From positions 1 through 64,000 of the forward strand of contig JBKEDF010000015.1 in NCBI GenBank assembly GCA_047975325.1: 64,000 nt of DNA, given 5' to 3'. Position 1 is the first letter of the stretch. Each line of letters begins with the position of its first letter. The notes beneath the pieces were generated by a model, which was given only the letters and a program-made list of their open reading frames with translations, ran no database searches and was not told where the DNA came from. Source of the DNA: JBKEDF01 sp047975325 (GTDB taxonomy: Bacteria > Pseudomonadota > Alphaproteobacteria > Rhodobacterales > Rhodobacteraceae). The position numbers were made by a program, and so were the translations under genes. This document shows, one piece after another, positions 24,744 to 34,071 of this stretch.

Positions 24744-27094
24744 CAGAATTGCGACTGGATCGTAAGATCGAAGCTGCGTTTCTTGTCGTAATCCTCTTTC
24801 TTGAAGGCATGGGACAGGTTGAAGCGGAGCGGACCGATGGGCGTATCCCAGAAGACCGAAACACCAACCGAGGAACGCAGGTTCATACCATCATCAACCG
24901 GGTCCGCCCCGGCAGCACCGCCCCCGGTATTGTCCAGATCCCAAACCGACCCGACATCAAGGAAAAGACCGCCCCGAATGCCGTATTCCTCGGGCAGGCC
25001 CACCGGGAATTCCGCCTCGAACCGCGCCACGGCAAACATATTGCCGCCAAGCGCATCCTGATTGGCCACATTGAGATCGCGCGGGCCAAGCCCGTTTCCT
25101 TCAAAGCCCCGGATCTTGCCCGTACCGAAATAACGATCGGTCACACGGCTGCTGCCCTTGCGCATATGCAGATAGCCACCTTCAAAGACGGCGCGCACGG
25201 TCACTTCCTCATTCATGATCCGCCGTTCGGCCATGGCCATGACCTCGGACCGGATATAACGCAGATCCCCCCCGAGCCCGGCGAAGTCCTGGCTGAAGCG
25301 CAAAAGTACGCCACCCAGCGGATTCAACCCCGTGGTCCGTGTATCATAAGTGAAACGGTAGCCGATCGAGGAGGCCAGTTCCCCCTGGCGCGCTTCTTCC
25401 TGATGCAGGATATAGGATGAAGCCGGATCGACATTCTTGACCCGCGAATCCTCTGCACGGTAATTCACCTGAAGGCGGCTATATTCCCCGACCGGAAAGC
25501 CCAGACCGAAATTGATTCCGGCAACGCGCGTATCGTAATAGGAATTCGAATAATCCGATTCCTTATAGTTCACGCCAAAGCTGAATTCCAGATCCCGCCC
25601 CATGAAGGCAGGTTCGATGAAGTTGAAACTCGCAGCCGCATCATCCGAGGCGGTTGTAATATTCAGCGCAACCGTCTGCCCCCGGCCCAGGAAGTTCGTT
25701 TCCTGCAACCCTACGGCAAAGCCCACACCGCTATCGGCGCCATAGCTTGCCCCGAAGGACAGGGAGCCGGTCGGCTGTTCCTCAACATCCACGTTGACGA
25801 CGACCTGATCGGCACCGCTGCCCTGTTCGGCATCAACGGCAGCATCGGCAAAATAACCCAGTGCCCGGATCCGTTCCGCGGCGCGACGGATCTCACGCGG
25901 GTTGAAGGGGTCGCCTTCGGCAGTCCGGAACTGGCGGCGGACCACTTCGTCAAGCGTGGTCGCGTTTCCTTCGATATCGATCCGTTCCACAAAAACGCGC
26001 GGGCCACGGGTTATCGCAAATACGATATCCAATGTGCCGTCACGTTCGTTACGGGTCACACGCGGTTCTACCGCGATAAAATTCAACCCCTTGCGCAGGG
26101 CCAGGTTTTCCATCCGGGCAATGTTGTTTTCCACCACCGAAGGGGAATAGGTCACGCCCCGACGCAGCCGGACGGCCCGGCGAAACTCCTCCACGTCGAT
26201 ACCTTCGACCTCGCTGATGGTCCGGATATCGCCGAATTTGAAACGGCGCCCCTCACGCACGGTAAAGGTCACGAAGAAGCCGTCACGTTCCCGTGTCATC
26301 TCCCCCACCGAATCCAGAACCTGGAAATCGATATAGCCGCGGGCAAGATAAAAATCGCGCAGCAATTGCTTGTCGACTTCAAGCCGGTCGGGGATGAAGG
26401 TATCGGACCGGATGAAACGGCGCAGAAGGCCTGCCTGCTTGGTTTCCAGCACCTGCCGCAAACGACGGTCGGAATAGGCGCGGTTGCCCACGAAGGAAAG
26501 CCGTTCAACCTCCACCGGGCGCCCTTCGCTGATCTCGAAGGCAAGATCGACGCGGTTACCGTCACGGCGGATGATTTTCGGGGTTACCGTCGCGGCCATC
26601 CGGCCCTGAACCTCATAGGCATCGGAAATCAGCGCGGCATCCGCCTCCGCCTGGGCGGGGGAATAGATCCGGCGCGACCGGCTTTGCACCAGTTCTGCCA
26701 GATCCTCATCCTTCATCCGGCGGTTGCCTTCAAAGTTGATGATGTTGATCGTCGGGTATTCCTTGACCCGGATCACCAGCGTCCCGCCCGAGGGAATAAC
26801 CTCAACCGATTCGAAAAGTCCCGAACCGGTGATGCGCTGATAGGCATCGTTCAGGGCCCCTGCCGAAACCGCCTGACCCTGGCCGATTCCGGCATAGGTC
26901 AGGATCGTGGAAGGATCGACACGTTCATTTCCCTCAATCCGGACGTTGGAAAAACGGTATGTTTGTGCGGCCACTTCCTGCGGCGCAACGGCGCAAACCG
27001 TTGACAGAGAAAGGAAAACGGCAAGGGCCAGATGACTGGTTCCCGCACGGCGCAATATGTTGCGGGATTTATTCCCCTCTGCCGCAAGATACAT
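24743..27094 (-). CDS. bamA: Outer-membrane protein assembly factor BamA
   Basis: The Omp85 core of the BAM complex, 783 residues. Signal peptide to about residue 43 (...VAPQEVAAQ), then five POTRA domains (about 45-370; RFSNVRIEGNERVDPSTILTY starts POTRA1) and the C-terminal barrel with the conserved VRGFEGN-equivalent IRGFEGNGLGPRD loop. The last residues LTIQSQF end in phenylalanine, as outer-membrane barrels do. Upstream is a 357-base gap with a small candidate gene and a -35-like TTGACA. Confidence 0.97.
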   Translation of the reverse strand: MYLAAEGNKSRNILRRAGTSHLALAVFLSLSTVCAVAPQEVAAQTYRFSNVRIEGNERVDPSTILTYAGIGQGQAVSAGALNDAYQRITGSGLFESVEVIPSGGTLVIRVKEYPTINIINFEGNRRMKDEDLAELVQSRSRRIYSPAQAEADAALISDAYEVQGRMAATVTPKIIRRDGNRVDLAFEISEGRPVEVERLSFVGNRAYSDRRLRQVLETKQAGLLRRFIRSDTFIPDRLEVDKQLLRDFYLARGYIDFQVLDSVGEMTRERDGFFVTFTVREGRRFKFGDIRTISEVEGIDVEEFRRAVRLRRGVTYSPSVVENNIARMENLALRKGLNFIAVEPRVTRNERDGTLDIVFAITRGPRVFVERIDIEGNATTLDEVVRRQFRTAEGDPFNPREIRRAAERIRALGYFADAAVDAEQGSGADQVVVNVDVEEQPTGSLSFGASYGADSGVGFAVGLQETNFLGRGQTVALNITTASDDAAASFNFIEPAFMGRDLEFSFGVNYKESDYSNSYYDTRVAGINFGLGFPVGEYSRLQVNYRAEDSRVKNVDPASSYILHQEEARQGELASSIGYRFTYDTRTTGLNPLGGVLLRFSQDFAGLGGDLRYIRSEVMAMAERRIMNEEVTVRAVFEGGYLHMRKGSSRVTDRYFGTGKIRGFEGNGLGPRDLNVANQDALGGNMFAVARFEAEFPVGLPEEYGIRGGLFLDVGSVWDLDNTGGGAAGADPVDDGMNLRSSVGVSVFWDTPIGPLRFNLSHAFKKEDYDKKRSFDLTIQSQF

Positions 27095-27134
27095 TGTTCG
27101 GCCCCATCACAATTTCTTGGTCGGCTTACTGACT

Positions 27135-27158
27135 AGCGGTATTGATCTGCCTTGTCAA
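27135..27158 (-). promoter_or_regulatory. Candidate bamA promoter
   Basis: On the reverse strand a perfect TTGACA (27158-27153) is followed after 17 bases by TAGTCA, a weak -10. It lies about 40-65 bases upstream of the bamA start. The -10 makes this tentative. Confidence 0.3.
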
Positions 27159-27200
27159 AAGGCTCATGGCCATGAATTTGCAGCTGTTGCGCGAAGGTCG

Positions 27201-27347
27201 TCACCACAGGGGCGACAGGGCCAGTTTCTGCCCCAGAAAAGCACCGGAAAGAAGGCCGAGGATTGTCGCGCAAATACAGAAGATCCTGTCGGAATTCAGG
27301 CTGACCAATATACCAAGCCCGCAGGCTTCCCTGACCAAAGGCAACAT
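27201..27347 (-). CDS. Candidate 48-residue membrane peptide
   Basis: A 48-codon reading frame between rseP and bamA. An excellent Shine-Dalgarno AGGAGGAG (27362-27355) sits 7 bases before ATG (27347). The peptide has a charged/neutral N terminus and one hydrophobic helix (about 24-42: RIFCICATILGLLSGAF) ending QKLALSPLW. Third-position GC is ordinary for this genome (roughly two thirds, hand count). Another frame starting two bases after the Shine-Dalgarno is spaced too closely. No family recognised. The rest of the 27095-27451 gap shows only a candidate bamA promoter. Confidence 0.4.
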   Translation of the reverse strand: MLPLVREACGLGILVSLNSDRIFCICATILGLLSGAFLGQKLALSPLW

Positions 27348-27451
27348 TCCCCATCTCCTCCTGTCGTTTTGTCGAAACAGGGCAATCGTTACAGGCAATT
27401 ATGGCACTTCTGGGACGCGCCCGTGCAAAACCGGCATCCCTTTTGCGCACC

Positions 27452-28792
27452 TCAGGGGCAAAAGATATCATTGGTAATGGCAAAGGCCATCAGACCAAGG
27501 ATCAGCGTCAGACCCGCCGTCATCAGATAGTTCAGCGCGCGGTCCGAAGGAGGCTTGCCGGTGATCGCCTCCCAGGCGTGCAAAACCAGATGCCCACCAT
27601 CAAGGACCGGAACGGGAAAGAGATTCATCAATCCCACCGCCGTGGACAGAAGCGCGATGAACAGGATAAAGGTCGCCGCCCCCTGCGTTGCCGCAGCGCC
27701 GGAACTTTCGGCAATACCGATCGGGCCGCGCAGGTTGCAGGAGGAAATCGCCCCGGAAATCATATGCGCCAGCCCCGAAAGCGAGGTCGCTGCGATATCC
27801 CATGTCCGTTCGGTCGCAAGGCCCAATGCCTCAAACGGGCCGGGCATACGGGTTTCAGGCGCAAAGACCAGCCCCCCCGAAAGTCCGATCAGCCAGCGGG
27901 TTTCAAACCCGCCTTCGGCGGCCGGAATATCCATGCGCCGTGGCGTCAGGACAGTGTCGAAAACCTCGCCCGCGCGCCAGACATTGACGTGCAGGGGGTC
28001 CCCCCCCGATGCGCCGACGATTTCCCGCAATTCGGAAAACGCATCGATTTTCCGGTCATTGACGGCAAGGATCACATCGCCTGCCACCAGCCCACCATCC
28101 TGCGCGGCAGAATCGGGCTGCACGGCATCGGCAATCGGTGGAAAGGGATAGGGGCCTTCCACCGTTTCTTCACGCCCCTCCCGCTGCACGTGATAGTTTG
28201 CCGAAGACGCTGGCGGCAACGCCGCCGCCACGTCCACAAAAGTCGCCAGATCCACGGTTTCGGTCCCGTCCAGCGCAAGGATGCGATCCCCGGGCAACAG
28301 GCTCTGCCCTGCAAACGGGGTTGCTTTCTGATGCCCGACCACCGGGATATCGGTCGCAATTCCGTTATAAAGAAAGAAGCCGGTAAAGATCAGGATCGAA
28401 AAGATGAAATTGAAAACCGGCCCCGCCGCAACAGTCGCCGCCCGCGCCCAAAGCGGCGCGCCATGCATCGTGTGACGACGTTCCTCCTTGGACAGGCGCG
28501 ACAGGGCAACGCCATCCTTGCCCGCCGAGGCGGCATCGGAATCGCCCAGAAATTTCACATAGCCGCCAAAGGGCAGCGCCGCGACCTGCCAGCGGGTGCC
28601 ACGCCGGTCCCTTCGCGAAAACAGCACCGGGCCGAAGCCAAGGGAAAACACCTCCGCATGGATGCCCGACCAGCGCCCAATGATATAGTGGCCATATTCA
28701 TGCACCGCGACAATGATAGACAGCGCGACGACGAAGGCGAGTATCGTCCAGACAACATTCCCGAATGTCGGGATAAGACCGATCAGTTCCAC
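27452..28792 (-). CDS. rseP: RIP metalloprotease RseP (site-2 protease)
   Basis: An intramembrane zinc protease that cleaves anti-sigma factors and signal-peptide remnants. It is 446 residues. The zinc motif HEYGH lies in the first membrane helix (IIVAVHEYGHYIIGRW), two PDZ-like segments follow (about 130-290; VQPDSAAQDGGLVAGDVILAVN), and the third ligand is in MNLFPVPVLDGGHL near the C terminus. The start overlaps the dxr end by 10 bases. The rseP-bamA order is conserved widely. Confidence 0.96.
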   Translation of the reverse strand: MELIGLIPTFGNVVWTILAFVVALSIIVAVHEYGHYIIGRWSGIHAEVFSLGFGPVLFSRRDRRGTRWQVAALPFGGYVKFLGDSDAASAGKDGVALSRLSKEERRHTMHGAPLWARAATVAAGPVFNFIFSILIFTGFFLYNGIATDIPVVGHQKATPFAGQSLLPGDRILALDGTETVDLATFVDVAAALPPASSANYHVQREGREETVEGPYPFPPIADAVQPDSAAQDGGLVAGDVILAVNDRKIDAFSELREIVGASGGDPLHVNVWRAGEVFDTVLTPRRMDIPAAEGGFETRWLIGLSGGLVFAPETRMPGPFEALGLATERTWDIAATSLSGLAHMISGAISSCNLRGPIGIAESSGAAATQGAATFILFIALLSTAVGLMNLFPVPVLDGGHLVLHAWEAITGKPPSDRALNYLMTAGLTLILGLMAFAITNDIFCP

Positions 28793-29982
28793 GACATATC
28801 TCTTTTGCTGTTTTCGGCCATCGCGACCTCCCGGGCGGTTACCCGACCCAGATGGTCCATCGCCAGCACATCCTCAAGGCCTTCCGCCCCTTTTCCAAGC
28901 CGATCCTGCCGGGAAAGCCGGGAAAGGGCCTCTTCCACCACCACGGCCATATCCGTGAAACGGATCTTCCCTGCAATGAAATGGTCAAGTGCCGTTTCCT
29001 TGGCCGCATTGAAGGCGGCCCCCGCCAAGCCGCCGGTTTCCATCACCTCCCTTGCCAGGCGCAGTGCCGGGAAACGGATTTCATCGGGTTCTTCGAAATG
29101 CAGCGCGGCGATCCGCGCCAGATCAAGCCGTTCAACGGGCAGTTCCGCGCGCTCGGGCCAGTGCAGCGCATAGCCGATCGCATGGCGCATATCGGGGGCA
29201 CCAAGATGGGCCATCACCCCGCCATCGCAAAAACCGACCAGTGCATGGACAATGGATTGCGGATGAATCAGCACTTCGATCTTCTCGGGAGGAATCCCAA
29301 AAAATTCATGCGTTTCAATCAACTCCAGCGCCTTGTTGAACATGGATGCGGAATCGATCGAGATCCGGTTTCCCATGGACCAATTGGGATGGGCCACGGC
29401 CTCGGCAGGTGTGGCCTCTCGCAGCCTTTCCACCGGCCAATCGCGGAAAGGCCCCCCCGAGGCCGTGATGATAACCCGTTCCAGAGTTGCGATGGATTCG
29501 CCGCATAACGCCTGAAAAACCGCAGAATGTTCACTATCGACCGGCAGGATCCTCGCCCCATTATGGCGGGCGGTGGCCAGCAGCAAGGGCCCCGCCGTCA
29601 CGAGGCTCTCCTTATTGGCAAGCGCCAGTGTGCCACCATGGGCCAGCGCCCGCAGGCCGGGCACCAGACCGGCTGCACCAACGATGGCGGACATCACCCA
29701 ATCTGCGGGGCGGTCGGCGGCCTCGGCAATTGCCTGCGGCCCGGCTGCGGCCTCGATCCCCGTCCCCGCAAGCGCCGCGCGCAGATCCCCAAGGCGGCCG
29801 GGATCGGCCGTTACCGCGATCTCGGCGCGCAATTCCCGCGCCATTTCCGCCAGACGCACGATATTCTGCGCACCTGTCAGGGCGACGGTATGAAAGGCCT
29901 CCGCCCCGCCTGCACGCCGGATCAGATCGAAACAGCTTTCCCCGATGGAGCCAGTTGCCCCGAAGATCGAAATCCGGCGCAT
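28783..29982 (-). CDS. dxr: 1-deoxy-D-xylulose-5-phosphate reductoisomerase
   Basis: The second step of the MEP pathway, converting DXP to MEP with NADPH. It is 399 residues. Visible are the Rossmann motif ISIFGATGSIGESCFDLI, ALANKESLVTAG (metal/substrate loop), LPVDSEHSAVFQAL and MGNRISIDSASMFNKALELIE with active-site residues. The ATG at 29982 lies 4 bases after the cdsA stop; an upstream in-frame start at 30012 would overlap cdsA. Works with ispG at 3.5 kb. Confidence 0.97.
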   Translation of the reverse strand: MRRISIFGATGSIGESCFDLIRRAGGAEAFHTVALTGAQNIVRLAEMARELRAEIAVTADPGRLGDLRAALAGTGIEAAAGPQAIAEAADRPADWVMSAIVGAAGLVPGLRALAHGGTLALANKESLVTAGPLLLATARHNGARILPVDSEHSAVFQALCGESIATLERVIITASGGPFRDWPVERLREATPAEAVAHPNWSMGNRISIDSASMFNKALELIETHEFFGIPPEKIEVLIHPQSIVHALVGFCDGGVMAHLGAPDMRHAIGYALHWPERAELPVERLDLARIAALHFEEPDEIRFPALRLAREVMETGGLAGAAFNAAKETALDHFIAGKIRFTDMAVVVEEALSRLSRQDRLGKGAEGLEDVLAMDHLGRVTAREVAMAENSKRDMSWN

Positions 29983-29986
29983 GATT

Positions 29987-30790
29987 TCAGCCCCCGGCGC
30001 CGGCGGATTCAAAGATCGGCAGGAAAAGCCGCGCCGCCATCACGAAAAGCGTTGCAAAGGCCAGTGCGTCGAAACGGTCCATCATGCCACCATGGCCAGG
30101 AATAAGGTTGGAGGAATCCTTGACCCCCGCACGCCGCTTGATGGCGCTTTCGGCAATATCGCCCATCTGGCCCGCCAGCGCGACAAAGGGCGAAATCAGG
30201 ATCATCGCCATGCCACCACGCCCGGTTGCAACAAAAAGGACCCCAACCAAGGCCGCGCCAACCCAGCCCGCAATCGTGCCCGACCATGTCTTTTTCGGGC
30301 TGATCCGGGGCCAGAATTTTGGGCCGCCAATCAGCCGGCCCGCGAAATACCCCATCACATCCGACGCAACCACCACCGCAAGCAGCCACAATAACGGCCA
30401 GATCCCCAGAAAGATCCGCATCACGATCAGCGACCATCCCACTGCGAGGATCACCATCGCATAGGCAAACCAGACCAAAGGATCACGACGCGTCGTAACC
30501 AGCCCCAGAACGGGCGCAAGGATCAGGATCGACACACCAAGCCCGGTGTTCACAACAAGGCTCGACAATAACGTCAGCGCCGCCAGAAACGCCAGCGGGA
30601 TCGCATAGTCGCGCCCCTCCCCCCGTGTCATGCGGGCCAGTTCCCATGTCATCAGCCCCACGCAGGTCACGCATAAGAACACAAAGGCCCAATTCCCCAG
30701 CCAAAGCGCCACACCGCCAAGCGCGACCAAGATCACCGCCGAAAGGATCCGTGGGGTCAGGTCCCCCCAGTTCGGTGCGCCACGGCTCAT
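29987..30790 (-). CDS. cdsA: Phosphatidate cytidylyltransferase
   Basis: A membrane enzyme making CDP-diacylglycerol, the precursor of all phospholipids. It is 267 residues with about eight hydrophobic segments. The C-terminal CDS signature SAIKRRAGVKDSSNLIPGHGGMMDRFDAL is nearly canonical, and KKTWSG precedes it. It overlaps uppS by 4 bases. Confidence 0.96.
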   Translation of the reverse strand: MSRGAPNWGDLTPRILSAVILVALGGVALWLGNWAFVFLCVTCVGLMTWELARMTRGEGRDYAIPLAFLAALTLLSSLVVNTGLGVSILILAPVLGLVTTRRDPLVWFAYAMVILAVGWSLIVMRIFLGIWPLLWLLAVVVASDVMGYFAGRLIGGPKFWPRISPKKTWSGTIAGWVGAALVGVLFVATGRGGMAMILISPFVALAGQMGDIAESAIKRRAGVKDSSNLIPGHGGMMDRFDALAFATLFVMAARLFLPIFESAGAGG

Positions 30791-31506
30791 TCCGAATGCC
30801 CCCCGTGACGGCGATCCCGGTTTCCAAATTTTTTCAGGATCTCTTCCAGATCGGCCGGGGTGAAATCGGGCCAGAGGGTCGGCGTAAATTCATATTCGGC
30901 ATAGCTTGATTGCCAGGGCAGAAAATTCGAGATCCGGATTTCCCCGCTGGTGCGGATCACCAGATCCGGATCCGGCAATCCACCGGTATCGAGCCTTTCA
31001 GAAAAGGCAGCCTCCGTGATATCGGCCGCATCGATCCTGCCCTGCGCCGCCTCGGAGGCAAGGGTGCGCACCGTGCGCAGGATCTCATCACGGCCGCCAT
31101 AATTGACTGCTACCGTCAGGTTGAGCCGATCAAGCCCGGCCGTCCGCGATTCGATTCCCGACATCAGCCTTTGCAGTTTCGGATCGAGCCGCGTGCGATC
31201 CCCGATAAAACGCACCCGCACTCCTTCGGCCGCCAGTCGATTTGCCTCACGCTGGATATAGCGGGCAAAAATGGCCATGAGGCCCAGCACTTCCTCGGTG
31301 GAACGTTTCCAGTTTTCTGTCGAAAAGGCATAGATCGTCAGCCATCGGATCCCCATATCCGGTGCAGCGGCCACGATATTCCTGACCCGTTCGGCCCCCT
31401 TGCGATGTCCTACAAGCCGCGGCCAGCCTCGTTCCGTGGCCCAGCGACCATTGCCATCCATGATGATGGCGACATGGGACGCATGGCGGGTGTCTGCTTT
31501 GGGCAT
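30787..31506 (-). CDS. uppS: Undecaprenyl diphosphate synthase
   Basis: A cis-prenyltransferase producing the C55 carrier for peptidoglycan and other glycans. It is 239 residues. HVAIIMDGNGRWATERG near the N terminus carries the catalytic aspartate, LTIYAFSTENWKR the asparagine and tryptophan, and RTSGEIRISNFLPWQSSYAE the C-terminal signature. It links the MEP pathway products to cell-wall synthesis. Thirty bases separate it from frr. Confidence 0.97.
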   Translation of the reverse strand: MPKADTRHASHVAIIMDGNGRWATERGWPRLVGHRKGAERVRNIVAAAPDMGIRWLTIYAFSTENWKRSTEEVLGLMAIFARYIQREANRLAAEGVRVRFIGDRTRLDPKLQRLMSGIESRTAGLDRLNLTVAVNYGGRDEILRTVRTLASEAAQGRIDAADITEAAFSERLDTGGLPDPDLVIRTSGEIRISNFLPWQSSYAEYEFTPTLWPDFTPADLEEILKKFGNRDRRHGGHSE

Positions 31507-31535
31507 TGCGGCCGCCTCTATGCCAGCGCTCTCAT

Positions 31536-32099
31536 TCAGACCTGCATGATTTCGGCTTGTTTGGTTTCAAGCGCCTTGTCCACATTGCCGATCGCATGAT
31601 CGGTGATCTCCTGCACCTCATCGGCATACATCTTCTGTTCGTCCTCGGACATGCCTTCCGCCTTGGCCTTCTTGATCTGATCCATACCATCGCGGCGCAC
31701 ATTGCGGATCGAAACCCGCGCGCTTTCGGCATATTGCGCGGCCACCTTGGTCAGTTCACGGCGGCGTTCCTCATTCAGTTCAGGGATCGGCAGCATGATG
31801 ATGGTACCATTGAGCTGCGGATTGATGCCGAGGCCGGATTCGCGGATCGCCTTTTCCACCTTGCCGATCATATCCTTGTCCCAGACATTGATCGTGACCA
31901 TGCGCGGTTCGGGCACGTTCACGGTGCCCACCTGATTGATCGGCGTGAGCGATCCATAGGCGTCCACCATCACCGGGTCCAGCATGGAGGCAGAGGCCCG
32001 CCCCGTCCGCAACGAGGCAAATTCGCTGCGCAATGCCGACAAGGCGCCATCCATCCGGCGCGTCAGGTCGTCAAGGTCGATCTCGATATCGTCGGACAT
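31536..32099 (-). CDS. frr: Ribosome recycling factor
   Basis: A tRNA-mimic that splits post-termination ribosomes together with EF-G. It is 187 residues, full length. Family stretches: LRTGRASASMLDPVMVDAYGS, PLNQ-like TPINQVGTVNVPEPRM, INVWDKDMIGKVEKAIR, LPIPELNEERRRELTKVA and VRNVRRDGMDQIKKAK. Follows pyrH by 102 bases. Confidence 0.98.
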   Translation of the reverse strand: MSDDIEIDLDDLTRRMDGALSALRSEFASLRTGRASASMLDPVMVDAYGSLTPINQVGTVNVPEPRMVTINVWDKDMIGKVEKAIRESGLGINPQLNGTIIMLPIPELNEERRRELTKVAAQYAESARVSIRNVRRDGMDQIKKAKAEGMSEDEQKMYADEVQEITDHAIGNVDKALETKQAEIMQV

Positions 32100-32201
32100 G
32101 GTTTCTTTTCCGTTCTGAAGGCCCGGTGCGGGCTTGTCTGGCTGCTTGCCAGCCCCCCTTCTAGCGGGGGCCGCGCGAAAATCAAAGCGTGATGGCCCGC
32201 C

Positions 32202-32930
32202 TCAGCCCGCAACGCTGGTATAGGTGCCCTGCCCTGCAAGGATGCCACGAAAACCGCCGGGTTCATCAAGGGAAAAGACAATAATGGGCAGTTTGTTGTC
32301 CCGCGCCAGTGCGATGGCGGAGGCATCCATCACACCCAGATGTTTCTGCAGCACCTCGTCATAGCTTACCCTGTCATAACGGCGCGCATCGGCATGTTTC
32401 TTGGGATCCTTGTCATAGACCCCATCCACCTTGGTCCCCTTGAAGATCGCTTCGCAGGCCATTTCGCTGGCCCGGAGCGTCGCCGCCGTATCGGTCGTGA
32501 AATAGGGGTTCCCGGTACCGGCGGCAAAGATGCAGACACGTTTCTTTTCCAGATGCCGCACCGCACGGCGACGGATATAGGGCTCACAGACCTGATCCAT
32601 CGGAATGGCCGATATCACGCGGGTATGAATGCCCAGGGCCTCCAGCGCGGATTGCATCGCCAGCGCGTTCATCACGGTGGCGAGCATACCCATGTAATCG
32701 GCCGTGGTCCGTTCCATCCCCTGGGCAGATCCCTGCAATCCGCGAAAGATATTGCCGCCACCGATGACCATGCAGATCTCGACACCCATGTCATGGACGG
32801 ATTTCACCTCCTGCGCGATCCGGGTAACGGTGGGCGGGTGCAATCCGAATCCCTGTCCCCCCATCAGGGCCTCGCCCGAAATCTTCAGCAAAACACGTCT
32901 ATAGGCTGTGGCGGGGGCTGGGTCTGTCAT
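32202..32930 (-). CDS. pyrH: UMP kinase
   Basis: Phosphorylates UMP to UDP in pyrimidine nucleotide synthesis. It is 242 residues, an amino-acid-kinase fold. RRVLLKISGEALMGGQGFGL is the N-terminal phosphate loop, MVIGGGNIFRG the second glycine loop, and VDGVYDKDPKKH the nucleotide-binding stretch. It heads the leftward envelope cluster and is divergent from miaA across a 132-base region that must hold both promoters. Confidence 0.97.
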   Translation of the reverse strand: MTDPAPATAYRRVLLKISGEALMGGQGFGLHPPTVTRIAQEVKSVHDMGVEICMVIGGGNIFRGLQGSAQGMERTTADYMGMLATVMNALAMQSALEALGIHTRVISAIPMDQVCEPYIRRRAVRHLEKKRVCIFAAGTGNPYFTTDTAATLRASEMACEAIFKGTKVDGVYDKDPKKHADARRYDRVSYDEVLQKHLGVMDASAIALARDNKLPIIVFSLDEPGGFRGILAGQGTYTSVAG

Positions 32931-33062
32931 GGTGGCCTGTCAACTCCTGATTGGTCCGGACAAGGATGAACGATGGCAAAATGTCCCAAAAGCAGACGGG
33001 GTTCAACGGCTGATACGACCTGCCCCCTTCCCAAATCGCGGGTTTCGACGGAATAAGGGCAT

Positions 33063-33941
33063 ATGTGGGATGAATGGGTAAAAATTCCCCCCGACCGGCC
33101 AGTATTGATTGCGGGGCCGACGGCAAGCGGGAAATCCGACCTGGCGATGAAGATCGCAGGCGCCACCGGCGGGGTAATCGTGAATGCCGACGCCTTGCAG
33201 GTCTATGATTGCTGGCGCGTCCTGACCGCCCGCCCAAGCCCGGCTGACGAGGCCGCCCTGCCGCATCGGCTATATGGCCATATCGGGCGGCAAAGCCCCT
33301 ATTCCGTCGGACATTGGCTGCATGAGGTTGCGCAGATCCTGAAAGGGAAAGAACGGCTGATCATCGTTGGTGGCACCGGGCTTTACTTCACCGCGCTGAC
33401 CGAAGGGCTGGCAGAGATCCCCCCCATCCCGCCGGATGTGCGCGTCAGGGCCAACCACCTGCTTGCCAAAGACGGGCTTGCGGCGATGCTGACGGAGATC
33501 GATCCGCAGACTGTCGGCAAGATCGACCGTGCCAATCCCGCAAGGGTACAGCGGGCATGGGAGGTTCTGCAGGCCACGGGACGGGGGCTTGCGGCATGGC
33601 AGGCCGAAACCGCCCCCCCGCTTCTGCCACCCGAGCGCGCCGAAACCATCGTGCTACGGCCCCGGCGCGACTGGATCAATGACCGGATCGACCTTCGTTT
33701 CAGGATGATGATGGCACGAGGCGCCCTTGAAGAAGCCAGGGCGGCCCTGCCGGACTGGGATCCCGCGCTGCCCTCTTCCCGCGCAATCGGCGCGCCGGAA
33801 CTGGTGGCCCATTTGCGCGGCGAAATCACACGTGAGGCCGCGATTGAGGCCGCGCAGCTTGCCTCCCGGCAATACGCCAAACGCCAGCGCACCTGGTTCC
33901 GCAACCGCCTGAAAACCTGGAAAACGGTCGATCCCACATGA
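33063..33941 (+). CDS. miaA: tRNA dimethylallyltransferase
   Basis: Transfers dimethylallyl from DMAPP to A37 of tRNAs reading U-starting codons. It is 292 residues. Walker-type loop IAGPTASGKSDLAMKIA near the start, VNADALQVYDCW (substrate-binding aspartate), VGGTGLYFTALTEGLAEIP, and the C-terminal ASRQYAKRQRTWFRNR tRNA-binding segment. Its isoprenoid donor comes from the pathway that includes ispG and dxr in this window. Confidence 0.96.
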   Translation: MWDEWVKIPPDRPVLIAGPTASGKSDLAMKIAGATGGVIVNADALQVYDCWRVLTARPSPADEAALPHRLYGHIGRQSPYSVGHWLHEVAQILKGKERLIIVGGTGLYFTALTEGLAEIPPIPPDVRVRANHLLAKDGLAAMLTEIDPQTVGKIDRANPARVQRAWEVLQATGRGLAAWQAETAPPLLPPERAETIVLRPRRDWINDRIDLRFRMMMARGALEEARAALPDWDPALPSSRAIGAPELVAHLRGEITREAAIEAAQLASRQYAKRQRTWFRNRLKTWKTVDPT

Positions 33942-33960
33942 TTTTTATGCGGATTTCCGC

Positions 33961-34000
33961 CTGTTTTCCCGGATAAAACAGTGAAAATCCCGAATTTTCA
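33961..34000. repeat. Two back-to-back inverted repeats
   Basis: CTGTTTT (33961-33967)-N7-AAAACAG (33975-33981) is followed immediately by TGAAAAT (33982-33988)-N5-ATTTTCA (33994-34000). Each arm is a perfect 7 bp. They lie 20 bases after the miaA stop and 72 bases before the AraC-type gene. The second is followed by TGGTTTTC and could be a miaA terminator; the first has no T-run. AT-rich against a GC-rich background. Confidence 0.6.
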
Positions 34001-34071
34001 TGGTTTTCTGCTTGGGTAGCAGGGTCAGGCAGGTTTAATCTGCCGCGGGGAAAGGTGGGAATGGTGGCATC

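Noticed and set aside
27133..27483. 116-codon reverse frame between rseP and bamA
   Set aside because: It overlaps the rseP 3' end, and its best internal ATG is only two bases from the Shine-Dalgarno site. The 48-codon frame is better supported.
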